Shown: piece after piece, positions 8,823 to 15,502 of the stretch
How the letters are laid out: each line of letters begins with the position of its first letter
How positions within the stretch are numbered: the stretch's first letter is position 1
Assembly: GCA_905235765.1 (NCBI GenBank)
Contig: CAJOMM010000017.1
Location: forward strand, 1 to 15,692
Reading direction: 5' to 3'
Source: an uncultured Clostridia bacterium
GTDB taxonomy: Bacteria; Bacillota; Clostridia; Christensenellales; Borkfalkiaceae
DNA length: 15,692 bases
Position numbers and translations under genes: made by a program
Notes under the pieces: model-generated
What the model was told of the DNA's origin: nothing
The model's input: the letters and a program-made list of their open reading frames with translations, nothing else
Databases searched by the model: none

Positions 8823-9359
8823 GTGAAAATATTTATAGCGTCAGATATTCACGGTTCGGCATATTATATGAAACTTGCGCTAAAAAGGGCGGAAGAGGAA
8901 AAAGCGGATAAAATAATTCTTTTGGGCGATATATACAATCACGGCCCGAGAAATCCTTTTCCCAAAGATTATAACCCTACCGAAGTGGCGGCGCTTCTAA
9001 ACGGCATAAAGGATAAACTGATAGTCGTAAAGGGCAACTGCGACAGCGATGTGGATAAACTTATTTCGGAATTCGATTTTGTCGAAGAAGTTTGTTTATT
9101 TTCGGCAGGCAAGACGATATTATGTACGCATGGGCATATATATAATAAAGATTGTCCGCCGACAACTAAATTCGACGCGGTCGTGTACGGGCATTTCCAC
9201 ACGGGATTTATAGAAAAAAAAGACGGTACCCTGTATATAAACGCAGGTTCCGTTTCTTTGCCGAAAATGGATACCGCGCACAGTTATATCGTCATAGAAG
9301 GGAGCGGTATATATTTGAAGGACTTAAACGGCGCCGTTTTAGACACCGCAAAACTTTGA
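8823..9359 (+). CDS. yfcE: YfcE-type calcineurin-like phosphodiesterase
   Basis: 178-aa metallophosphoesterase closely patterned on E. coli YfcE (184 aa), a manganese-dependent phosphodiesterase active on artificial substrates with unknown natural substrate. Metal ligands are visible in order: D8 and H10 in SDIHGS, D36 in LLGDIYNHGPRNP, N72 in KGNCDSD, H103 in CTHGH, and H124/H126 in YGHFH. The NHGPRNPFP segment is characteristic of the YfcE subgroup. The start codon is GTG at 8823, chosen because AAGGAG lies eight bases upstream and the N-terminus begins exactly at the first beta strand (MKIFIASDIHG). It is the last plus-strand gene of the operon, 12 bp after asnA; no strong terminator separates it from convergent mntP. 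Confidence 0.93.
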   Translation: MKIFIASDIHGSAYYMKLALKRAEEEKADKIILLGDIYNHGPRNPFPKDYNPTEVAALLNGIKDKLIVVKGNCDSDVDKLISEFDFVEEVCLFSAGKTILCTHGHIYNKDCPPTTKFDAVVYGHFHTGFIEKKDGTLYINAGSVSLPKMDTAHSYIVIEGSGIYLKDLNGAVLDTAKL

Positions 9360-9385
9360 TATAAATACGGTAGCGCAGAAAAGCG

Positions 9386-9949
9386 TCAGATTAAACCTTC
9401 TATCAGGTTTTTAACGGCAAGTGCGAACAGAATTATCGCGCCTACCCATACCGAGTACTTACCGAGCAGTTTTCCGAGGTTTTTACCTATAAAAAGGGCG
9501 AAAGCAACGATTAAGAAGGTAACGCCTCCTATTATCGCCGCGGCGGCGAAAATATTCAGAGACAGTTCCACCGAAAAGGTAACGCCTATCGCCAATGCGT
9601 CTATACTTGTCGCAACGCCTTGCGAAAGCAAAGTCAACACCCCGAACGGTTTATCTTTTTTTTCCTCGTCTTTTCCCAAAGCCTGGTCAAGCGCAATCTT
9701 TATAGCGAGAATAAAGAATATTCCCGCGGTCAGGAATTTTGAAAAAGAAACGAGATATTCGTAAAATACGCCTCCTATAAAAAAACCGATGATAGGCATA
9801 AGGATCTGAAACGCCGCGAAAGTTACGGGCATTGTCCACTCCTTTTTAACGGTTAATTTATCCGCGTATTGCAAGCAGTTCGCCACGGTTACCGCAAATG
9901 CGTCCATAGCGAGCGCAACGCCTATTAGAAAGATTTCCCAAATTTTCAT
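9386..9949 (-). CDS. mntP: Manganese efflux pump MntP
   Basis: 187-aa membrane protein of the MntP (DUF204) family, which exports Mn2+ from the cytoplasm. The two inverted family repeats are visible: ALAMDAFAV with D16 in the first membrane helix and TSIDALAIGVTF with D118 in the fourth. Six hydrophobic segments are apparent (about 5-22, 40-58, 70-88, 106-124, 132-153, 167-184), with a charged loop GKDEEKKDK between the halves. It is transcribed towards yfcE from a consensus-like promoter. The 5' leader is only about ten bases with a weak GAGAG, so there is no room for the yybP-ykoY Mn riboswitch that controls mntP in many bacteria. Confidence 0.94.
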   Translation of the reverse strand: MKIWEIFLIGVALAMDAFAVTVANCLQYADKLTVKKEWTMPVTFAAFQILMPIIGFFIGGVFYEYLVSFSKFLTAGIFFILAIKIALDQALGKDEEKKDKPFGVLTLLSQGVATSIDALAIGVTFSVELSLNIFAAAAIIGGVTFLIVAFALFIGKNLGKLLGKYSVWVGAIILFALAVKNLIEGLI

Positions 9950-9966
9950 TTTTAAACTCTCGGTAT

Positions 9967-9995
9967 ATTATATAAAATTATATTGATTTAGTCAA
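9967..9995 (-). promoter_or_regulatory. mntP promoter
   Basis: On the minus strand, TTGACT (9995-9990) and TATAAT (9972-9967) are separated by exactly 17 bp, a near-consensus sigma-70/A promoter. Transcription would start near 9960, giving a very short leader before ATG 9949. Confidence 0.8.
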
Positions 9996-10012
9996 CGTAT
10001 TTATGTTAGAAT
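9983..10012 (+). promoter_or_regulatory. ung-apgM promoter with extended -10
   Basis: TTGATT (9983-9988) and TAGAAT (10007-10012) are separated by 18 bp, with a TG dinucleotide one base before the -10. The start site would fall near 10019, only about four bases before the ung ATG. The -35 lies next to the divergent mntP -35, so the two promoters occupy the same 30 bp and probably compete. Confidence 0.65.
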
Positions 10013-10022
10013 ATATAATAAT

Positions 10023-10688
10023 ATGGTTAAGATTACCGAAGATTGGGACGAGATTTTACAAGACGAATTTTCTTCTCCGTCGTATAAGAATCTGAGAGAG
10101 TTTCTCAAAAAAGAATATTCCGAACGTACTATTTATCCGTCGATGTACGACATTTTCAACGCCTTGAAAATTACTTCGTTAGAAAGGATAAAGGTGGTTT
10201 TATTAGGTCAGGACCCTTACCACGAATCGGGACAAGCAATGGGTCTTTCCTTTTCCGTTCCGAACGGCGTGGAGCTTCCTCCGTCTCTTATAAATATTTA
10301 TAAAGAAATACTTTCGGAAACGGGCAGCGCGCCTAAAAGCGGCGACCTTACCGGGTGGGCTAAACAGGGAGTGCTGCTATTGAATTCGGTGCTTACCGTT
10401 CGCGAGCACACCGCTAATTCTCATAGAGGAAAGGGCTGGGAACAGTTTACGGACGGAGTTATAAAAAAAATTTCCGATCTTAAAAGCGGCGTGGTATTTT
10501 TGCTTTGGGGCGGCAACGCAAGAGCCAAAAAGCCGCTTATAGACAGCAAAAAACATCTTATTTTGGAGTGTGCGCATCCGAGTCCGCTTTCCGCTTATAA
10601 CGGATTCTTCGGTTGCGGACACTTTATAAAAACTAACGAATATCTTATTTCTAGAGGCAAAACACCTATCAATTGGAGCAATTTATGA
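10023..10688 (+). CDS. ung: Uracil-DNA glycosylase, family 1
   Basis: Removes uracil from DNA, the first step of base excision repair. The 221-aa protein has the catalytic water-activating motif GQDPYH (residues 62-67, Asp64), the uracil-binding N121 in LLLNSVLTV, and the DNA-intercalation motif HPSPLSA with catalytic H185. The N-terminal DWDEILQDEF pattern is as expected for the family, so ATG 10023 is the real start. No Shine-Dalgarno sequence precedes it; the upstream sequence is a TA-rich promoter, and the predicted transcription start is about four bases before the ATG, suggesting leaderless or nearly leaderless translation. The stop overlaps the apgM ATG in an ATGA junction. Confidence 0.96.
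   Translation: MVKITEDWDEILQDEFSSPSYKNLREFLKKEYSERTIYPSMYDIFNALKITSLERIKVVLLGQDPYHESGQAMGLSFSVPNGVELPPSLINIYKEILSETGSAPKSGDLTGWAKQGVLLLNSVLTVREHTANSHRGKGWEQFTDGVIKKISDLKSGVVFLLWGGNARAKKPLIDSKKHLILECAHPSPLSAYNGFFGCGHFIKTNEYLISRGKTPINWSNL
10675..10678 (+). promoter_or_regulatory. Ribosome binding site that fixes the apgM start
   Basis: GGAG lies six bases before ATG 10685. It rules against the in-frame TTG at 10673, whose extra residues MEQF would include this site. Confidence 0.7.
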
Positions 10689-11875
10689 AATACGTAGTTA
10701 TACTCGGGGACGGGATGGCTGATTACCCCAACGAAAAATTAAACGGCAAAACGCCGTTAGAAGTGGCAAATAAACCTTTTATAGACAGTTTAGCTAAAGT
10801 TTCCGAAGCCGGACTATGTAAAACGGTACCGTACGGCATGAAACCGGGCAGCGACGTTGCTAATCTTTCTGTTCTGGGCTACGATCCAAAAGACTGTTAT
10901 ACGGGGAGGTCTCCGCTTGAAGCGGTTTCAATAGGCATAAAATTAAAGGATACGGACGTAACGGCGCGCGCAAACCTTGTAACTCTTTCTAAGGAGCCGG
11001 ATTTTTGCGATAAGACTATGGTCGATTACAGTGCCGGAGAAATTTCCACAGAGGAAGCGAAAACGCTTATAGATTATTTGGCGGCAAACCTCAACGGAAA
11101 CGGTTATTCTCTGTATTCAGGGGTAAGTTACAGACATTGTCTTGTAATAGAAAACGGAAAAATAGCAGGAGATTTGACTCCGCCTCACGATATAACCGGT
11201 AAACCTATAAAAAATTATCTTCCAAAGAGCCAAGAGGGACAGAAATATTTGGATCTTATGAAAAGATCTTACGATTTGTTAAAGGATCATCCCATAAATA
11301 AAGAAAGGATAAAAAGAGGTAAAAATCCGGCTAATTCATTGTGGTTTTGGGGAGAAGGCACGAAACCTAAAATGCAAAGTTTTAAGGAGAAATTCGGGAT
11401 AAACGGCGCGATGATATCCGCAGTCGACCTGCTTAAAGGCATAGGCAAACTTTCCGGTATGCAGGTGATAGAAGTAGAAGGAGCTACGGGCAATTACGAT
11501 ACGAACTTTATCGGCAAAGCAAACGCCTGCCTTAACGCATTGAGAAACGGCGCCGACTACGTATATATTCACATGGAAGCGCCGGACGAGTGCGGTCATC
11601 ATGGCGACGCGGAGCATAAAATCTATTCGATAGAGAGGATAGACGAAGTGGTAAAGACGGTTTATAATGGGTTAAAGACGGACGGAGAAGACTTTACAAT
11701 GTTAATATGTCCGGATCATCCGACGCCGATAGCAATAAAGACGCATACGTCCGACCCCGTTCCCTATCTTATATACAGAAGTTACAGAGAAGAAAAGGGG
11801 ATAGAAAGCTATACGGAAAAAGCGGCGGAAGAGACGGGTATTTTGCTTGAGCACGGCTACGACCTTATCGCATGA
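10685..11875 (+). CDS. apgM: ApgM-family cofactor-independent phosphoglycerate mutase (or related putative homoserine kinase)
   Basis: 396-aa member of the alkaline-phosphatase superfamily, archaeal-type phosphoglycerate mutase branch, which interconverts 3- and 2-phosphoglycerate. Some bacterial members of this branch have been proposed to act as homoserine kinases, and sequence alone does not decide. Visible family segments are MKYVVILGDGMADYP (metal ligand D9), GSDVANLSVLGYDP with the likely nucleophile Ser62, YTGRSPLEA, DYSAGEI, GVSYRHCLV, NSLWFWGEG, ISAVDLLKGIG, HMEAPDECGHHGD and CPDHPTP, the last two supplying metal ligands. No thr or glycolysis genes are adjacent. It is translationally coupled to ung by an ATGA overlap and followed by a strong terminator about 50 bp downstream. 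Confidence 0.9.
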   Translation: MKYVVILGDGMADYPNEKLNGKTPLEVANKPFIDSLAKVSEAGLCKTVPYGMKPGSDVANLSVLGYDPKDCYTGRSPLEAVSIGIKLKDTDVTARANLVTLSKEPDFCDKTMVDYSAGEISTEEAKTLIDYLAANLNGNGYSLYSGVSYRHCLVIENGKIAGDLTPPHDITGKPIKNYLPKSQEGQKYLDLMKRSYDLLKDHPINKERIKRGKNPANSLWFWGEGTKPKMQSFKEKFGINGAMISAVDLLKGIGKLSGMQVIEVEGATGNYDTNFIGKANACLNALRNGADYVYIHMEAPDECGHHGDAEHKIYSIERIDEVVKTVYNGLKTDGEDFTMLICPDHPTPIAIKTHTSDPVPYLIYRSYREEKGIESYTEKAAEETGILLEHGYDLIA

Positions 11876-11924
11876 AAAAATAATAAAGTAAAAAATTATA
11901 AAAATAAAAGGCAGAGCAAAAACG

Positions 11925-11955
11925 AAAGCGGTTGATAGATTTATCAACCGCTTTT
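11925..11955 (+). terminator. Rho-independent terminator of ung-apgM
   Basis: A perfect 13-bp stem (AAAGCGGTTGATA, 11925-11937, with its complement at 11942-11954), a 4-base loop and a short T run. An A-rich left flank means it could also work in the minus direction. Confidence 0.9.
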
Positions 11956-11982
11956 AATATTACCCGTTCGGCGACTTAACTC

Positions 11983-12041
11983 TCCGCCACCAAAATTATT
12001 CATAATCAAAACGCCCACCCGAAAGGGTAGGCGTTTTTTTG
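11983..12041. repeat. Left 59-bp direct repeat flanking the AT-rich island
   Basis: Matches 15594-15652 over 59 bp with two mismatches (11989 and 12037); the central 47 bp (11990-12036) are identical. It contains a CCAAAATTATTCATAATC stretch and a GNRA-loop terminator hairpin. The right copy is the immediate 3' flank of tRNA-Thr, so this copy looks like a duplicated tRNA downstream region, marking an insertion or duplication boundary. Confidence 0.92.
12012..12040. terminator. Bidirectional terminator in the left repeat
   Basis: Stem CGCC/GGCG plus ACCC/GGGT with one C-A mismatch, closed by a GAAA tetraloop at 12021-12024, and seven Ts at 12034-12040. Read on the minus strand it is followed by TTTT and would end the three-gene operon; read on the plus strand it backs up the apgM terminator. 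Confidence 0.85.
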
Positions 12042-12091
12042 TGTGTATGCACCAAAATGTTTCATTTGGGTAGGTGTGTGCCCCAAAAGGT
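12041..12091. repeat. Two imperfect 20-bp repeats at the island's left edge
   Basis: 12041-12060 and 12072-12091 match at 15 of 20 positions (GTGTGTATGCACCAAAATGT against AGGTGTGTGCCCCAAAAGGT), spaced by 31 bp, about three helical turns. A related GTGTGTGC occurs at 15352-15359 near the other edge. Recombinase arm sites are one possibility; this is inference. Confidence 0.45.
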
Positions 12092-12125
12092 TGCGTAGAA
12101 AAATATAAATACCTTAAGTATTAGC

Positions 12126-14300
12126 TTAAGTGCCTGACTTTTTTAATGACATAACATATTCATTATAATACTCATTTTTCTTTTCTTCAACCAGGTTAAT
12201 ATAATCTTCATAAGAATTTTCTGGTAAATGACCTTGTTGTGCTTTTTTGCTTGCATATAACCGTGCAGCCTCATAACAAACAAGCGAAATGACAAACAAT
12301 TTTGGATTGCCACTTAAATCGGGTTTCCACTCTTTTACGAAAATATTATTTATGGCATTTTTTGTGTATATATAAATTATACCATGCATTGGATCAAAAG
12401 TTGATTGAGGTAGTTTTTCATATTCAGCAGGGTTTAAACTCCAGTCAGATATATCACCAGATTTACCAAAGCCTTGAGATGGCGAGGCATCAATTTTTAT
12501 ATTTAACTTATCATTATATTCTTTACACGTCGCCACAATTATATAACTATCTTTTAAGTCTCCACCGCTAAACTCAATGTTGAAATAGCCGACATCGTCA
12601 TTTATTTTAATGCCATCATTGATGTTAAAAGTTTGTTGCTTAAATTTCAGTTTATTGTCAGCATTATCAGTAAGTATTATTTTGTCATAATCACTAAATT
12701 TTGTTTTGTCATAATATAGCTTAACCTTGTGATTTGTATCAGGCGTTAATGTGACATCAGATTTTTCAAATTGCAATCCATTTTCAGGATAAATAATTTC
12801 ATCTTCTATTACATTGACATTACATCTTGCTTTACACGCCCCACAACTTGCATATAATTCAATCGGGATATCAGTTTTCTTAATCCCTAATATTACACAA
12901 CTTTTACTAGGGATTTCTTCTTCTAAATCCTTTTTACCGATAATAATATTATTAGTATAACTAATAAATCCGTCATTACCAATGGTATCTATTGTAATTA
13001 TGTCGCCAACGCTAATTATTTCTTTGTTTAAATAAAGTTTTAAATCGTAATTATGTCCAGATGTAATCGAAATATTATTTCTTGCAAAAGCTATCCCTGA
13101 AGCAGGCGGTTGTTTCCCTTTCTCTGAACCACCACCAACTGAATATGGCTGAACATTTTTTAAATCTTTATTTAGGAAGCTTAAAAAGTCAAAATCTTTT
13201 TTATTCTTTGTTAAGGATATGTTTTTAACTTCCTTTTCTTTTAACAATATATGTAATGCTTCATCTATTGAATTAGCTAAAGCTTCCGATAGGCGTTTAC
13301 CAAAGCCTTTCGTTATATTAAAACCAGACCTATCATCATTTATAATTGTTTCTGATTCCTCATTTAAAAAATAACTTGCATTTTCATAAAATTGATCAAT
13401 TATTACTCTCCCTGACAAGAAATTATTTCCTGGTGACCGTCTAAACCCAAACATTTGATTATCATATAAGTTGCCTCTATTATCTTCAACTAAAATATCA
13501 ATAAGATTATCCTCTTTATTGTCGTTCTTATAGAAACTAATGGTACCATTAAATTCTTTACCCTTATATGAAAATGAAATATTTTCTTCCTTAAACGATT
13601 TGTCTGGTAAAGCATATTGTTTTGCCGACAATAGAATGCTTCCATCTTGTGATTTAAGATATACTTTATTTCTGTCATCCATTAAAATGTTTCTTAATAG
13701 ATACATTGTTTCTATAGAATGTTTTAACCCCTCAATATCGTACTTAAACTTTGCCCCATCAGGAATACCAAATGTAACCACAGTGCCATTGTTTTCAATA
13801 CCATAGCTTTCTCGCAGACTTTTAATTTCTTGAGATTTGTTAAAGCACTTCGGATTAAACCTTATATTGCTAGATTCATCTAGGTAAAAACGCAATCTAC
13901 TTACTTCACCATCTTTAAATGATATATATTCTGCACTTTTCTTTTCATAGGCGCTTAACGACATGCAATCGCTTGCACCTTGTCCAAATAAGCCTCTTAT
14001 TTTGTCATTTGTCCCACCACCATTGTTGTCGGAAGCATATAAGCGAAATATTTCGACAAGCTGTTGCATAGACATTCCCTCTGCATTGTCTATAACTCTA
14101 ATAACAAACTTTTCACCTTTTTTTGATCCTTTAGCCACTTCTATTTTTACAATTTTTTCACCGTTAAAGTTTTGAATTCGTCCATAAGAATCTATTGCAT
14201 TTGTAACTAGTTCCGCTATTTCTCTTGCTAAATCCCCGTCAAACCTACTAAGTATTTCTCTGCGCTTATATCTTTCAGATTTCTCAACAATATAATCCAT
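12126..14300 (-). CDS. GHKL (Hsp90/MORC/MutL-fold) ATPase with two Ig-like repeats
   Basis: 724-aa protein. The N-terminal domain has the Bergerat ATP fold: N-box ELVTNAID (E30, N34, D37), G1 DNAEGM (D71, G75), G2 GLFGQG (103-108) and a late GTVVTF strand (172-177). About residues 195-350 resemble the S5-like transducer of MutL/MORC/Hsp90 proteins (MYLLRNILMDDRNKVYL). A Gly/Lys linker (389-398) leads to two tandem beta repeats, about 401-497 and 508-603, each opening with G-I/L-x-F and carrying LYx(5-6)SxxD, which read as Ig-like domains. The first has a C486/C489/C493 cluster. A separate C-terminal domain (about 607-724) starts near a GFGKSGD linker and ends in helices. No histidine-kinase H-box, MutL endonuclease motif, signal peptide or membrane segment is seen. 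It is the last gene of the minus-strand operon, 5 bp after the winged-helix gene. AT-rich codons unlike the flanks suggest transfer. Function unknown. Confidence 0.85.
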   Translation of the reverse strand: MDYIVEKSERYKRREILSRFDGDLAREIAELVTNAIDSYGRIQNFNGEKIVKIEVAKGSKKGEKFVIRVIDNAEGMSMQQLVEIFRLYASDNNGGGTNDKIRGLFGQGASDCMSLSAYEKKSAEYISFKDGEVSRLRFYLDESSNIRFNPKCFNKSQEIKSLRESYGIENNGTVVTFGIPDGAKFKYDIEGLKHSIETMYLLRNILMDDRNKVYLKSQDGSILLSAKQYALPDKSFKEENISFSYKGKEFNGTISFYKNDNKEDNLIDILVEDNRGNLYDNQMFGFRRSPGNNFLSGRVIIDQFYENASYFLNEESETIINDDRSGFNITKGFGKRLSEALANSIDEALHILLKEKEVKNISLTKNKKDFDFLSFLNKDLKNVQPYSVGGGSEKGKQPPASGIAFARNNISITSGHNYDLKLYLNKEIISVGDIITIDTIGNDGFISYTNNIIIGKKDLEEEIPSKSCVILGIKKTDIPIELYASCGACKARCNVNVIEDEIIYPENGLQFEKSDVTLTPDTNHKVKLYYDKTKFSDYDKIILTDNADNKLKFKQQTFNINDGIKINDDVGYFNIEFSGGDLKDSYIIVATCKEYNDKLNIKIDASPSQGFGKSGDISDWSLNPAEYEKLPQSTFDPMHGIIYIYTKNAINNIFVKEWKPDLSGNPKLFVISLVCYEAARLYASKKAQQGHLPENSYEDYINLVEEKKNEYYNEYVMSLKKSGT

Positions 14301-14305
14301 TGTAT

Positions 14306-14980
14306 TTATTTTAACCCCTTTTCAATTTCTTTCTTTTTTTCAATTAGTAATTTTATATCGCCACACATTTTTTGTGCTAATTCTAGACATATTAAATCAT
14401 CTTTTTGTTGCGATATATTTATAATATTTTTAATTTTTTGTAATACCGTATCTAAGTTTCTAAACGGCATTACATTAAAAATGTTCCATATTACTCCTAA
14501 GCTGTAATCCATGTTTTTTTGATATTGTTTGTAATAACTATTGTTGATAAAGTCAATATAATCCTTAATATTTGCTTTTTCAACAACCTCATCATGTTTT
14601 GCTGTTTTTTTCTCGCTCAAAAAAGCCCCTTTTTGCAAACCTTCTTCAACCTGATTTGCCAACGCTTTCCCCGTTTCGGTTAACTCATAAAAAGTATTTG
14701 GCTTTCCAGTCGCAAAATTTCTTTCACTCGGTCTCAAATGCATAAGCGTCCTATTAAGTCCAGCAATATCGGGAATTTCCGGATAATCGCTGGAAAGTTT
14801 AAATTCTTCTGGAAACAACTTAAATGCTGCAACACATACGTTATCAAAAGTCGTTTTTATATTATTATCATGTAAATATTTAATTGTATAGACGACTAAT
14901 TTTTCTCTTGACGATATGCCCGAATAATTTTCAAATGGAATTGATTTTAAATTTCTTATTATATCTGAAGCTGTACTCAT
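14306..14980 (-). CDS. Winged-helix-like protein of unknown function
   Basis: 224-aa soluble protein. Residues about 22-112 look like a winged helix: SREKLVVYTIKYLHDN, TTFDNVCVAAFKLFPEEF, a YPEIPDIAGLNRTLMHLRP helix, and a wing ending FYELTETGKALANQ. Variants of this arrangement (aFklFPe.F...YP..pD...LT..G) are familiar to me from uncharacterised bacterial proteins beside ATPases, but I cannot name a family. The C-terminal half (about 130-224) is helical with a lysine/glutamate-rich end (LIEKKKEIEKGLK) that may form a coiled coil and could bind the partner ATPase. AAGGAGAG precedes its ATG, which overlaps the stop of the 71-aa gene in TAATG, so the two are translationally coupled. It may sense or bind DNA for the system, or repress the operon; both are inference. 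Confidence 0.8.
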   Translation of the reverse strand: MSTASDIIRNLKSIPFENYSGISSREKLVVYTIKYLHDNNIKTTFDNVCVAAFKLFPEEFKLSSDYPEIPDIAGLNRTLMHLRPSERNFATGKPNTFYELTETGKALANQVEEGLQKGAFLSEKKTAKHDEVVEKANIKDYIDFINNSYYKQYQKNMDYSLGVIWNIFNVMPFRNLDTVLQKIKNIINISQQKDDLICLELAQKMCGDIKLLIEKKKEIEKGLK

Positions 14981-15195
14981 TAGAATTTAAATCTCTCCTT
15001 TTTTGTGTCGCCAAATTTGGCTTTAGCCTCTTCAAGCGTTTCATTTATTGCTTTAAACATTTTTTCTACTTCATCCATTGTGTATTCATAATTATTCTCA
15101 TTAGCACAATTGCCTAGCAATCTTATATCATCTATTATTTTATTTGTCCTATTTGATGCTATTTTCAAAAATCTTTCTCTACGTACATTTGCCAT
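14980..15195 (-). CDS. Small 71-aa helical protein, first gene of the island operon
   Basis: Highly charged, predicted all-helical protein: a basic start (MANVRRERFLKIASNRTNKI), a middle IRLLGNCANENNYEYTMDEV, and an amphipathic helix KMFKAINETLEEAKAKF. The pattern (R..K.I.dIRLLGN..N..NYEYT..qV.KmF.ai) resembles short proteins I recall near restriction-modification and other defence loci, though this is from memory and not verified. Its start has GAGGG eight bases upstream and lies just downstream of a near-consensus promoter; the stop overlaps the next ATG. The length, coupling and position support a real gene, perhaps a regulator or accessory subunit. Confidence 0.8.
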   Translation of the reverse strand: MANVRRERFLKIASNRTNKIIDDIRLLGNCANENNYEYTMDEVEKMFKAINETLEEAKAKFGDTKKERFKF

Positions 15196-15215
15196 ATTTA
15201 CACCCTCACATTAGT

Positions 15216-15227
15216 TATGTTAACATA
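15216..15227. promoter_or_regulatory. 12-bp palindrome over the -10 (possible operator)
   Basis: TATGTTAACATA is a perfect palindrome that covers the -10 hexamer and its TG extension. A repressor bound here would block the promoter, and the operon encodes a candidate DNA-binding protein. Part of the symmetry may come by chance from the AT-rich promoter. Confidence 0.4.
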
Positions 15228-15245
15228 TATTTTATATATTGTCAA
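15217..15245 (-). promoter_or_regulatory. Promoter of the three-gene island operon
   Basis: Minus-strand TTGACA (15245-15240), a 17-bp spacer and TAACAT (15222-15217), with TG one base upstream forming an extended -10. The start site would be near 15209, about 14 bases before the ATG at 15195. Confidence 0.82.
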
Positions 15246-15305
15246 CAAATTTATACTACATTTTAATTATTTAGTAAAACATATTTTCAATATATAATAA
15301 CATAA

Positions 15306-15341
15306 TGAGTCAAATCCGCCCACCTTCAACATTTTGACTCA
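15306..15341. repeat. Inverted repeat, 9-bp arms
   Basis: TGAGTCAAA (15306-15314) pairs with TTTGACTCA (15333-15341) around an 18-base loop. The loop holds TCCGCCCACC (15315-15324), the exact complement of 15489-15498 in the tRNA-end copy. No T tract follows, so a simple terminator is unlikely. Confidence 0.6.
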
Positions 15342-15378
15342 CACTAATTATGTGTGTGCATAGCGTCTTTTTGGGCAT

Positions 15379-15408
15379 AAAAAAAGACCCTTGAAATGCA
15401 AGGGTCTT
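15379..15408 (-). terminator. Minus-strand Rho-independent terminator upstream of the island operon
   Basis: A perfect 10-bp stem (AAGACCCTTG, 15384-15393, with CAAGGGTCTT, 15399-15408), a 5-base loop, and on the minus strand a run of seven Ts. It would stop any transcription from the tRNA side or from the structured element before it reaches the island operon promoter. Confidence 0.85.
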
Positions 15409-15444
15409 AAAAATCGCTGGTTTTTGCCTAAAAAGTATGACAAA

Positions 15445-15474
15445 GGGTCAAAAAGTCAGAAGACCTTTTGACCC
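15445..15474. repeat. Hairpin with 9-bp stem and nested 3-bp stem
   Basis: GGGTCAAAA (15445-15453) pairs with TTTTGACCC (15466-15474). After an A-C mismatch, GTC/GAC extends the stem around an AGAA loop. The GTCAAAA/TTTTGAC core echoes the arms of the inverted repeat at 15306-15341. Confidence 0.65.
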
Positions 15475-15481
15475 ATACACT

Positions 15482-15502
15482 TGGAGCTGGTGGGCGGACT
15501 TG
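15482..15502. repeat. Near copy of the tRNA-Thr 3' end
   Basis: These 21 bases match 15651-15671 (CCA end, acceptor and half T arm of tRNA-Thr) with only two mismatches (15489, 15490). There is no D arm or anticodon arm, so it is not a second tRNA. Duplication of a tRNA 3' end is the usual mark of site-specific integration. Confidence 0.8.

Noticed and set aside
9393..9412. AAACCT/AGGTTT hairpin as a yfcE terminator
   Set aside because: Only a 6-bp, AT-rich stem with two Ts, inside the mntP coding end.
12302..14175. Plus-strand ORFs opposite the GHKL gene
   Set aside because: Antisense shadows with no family features or ribosome sites.
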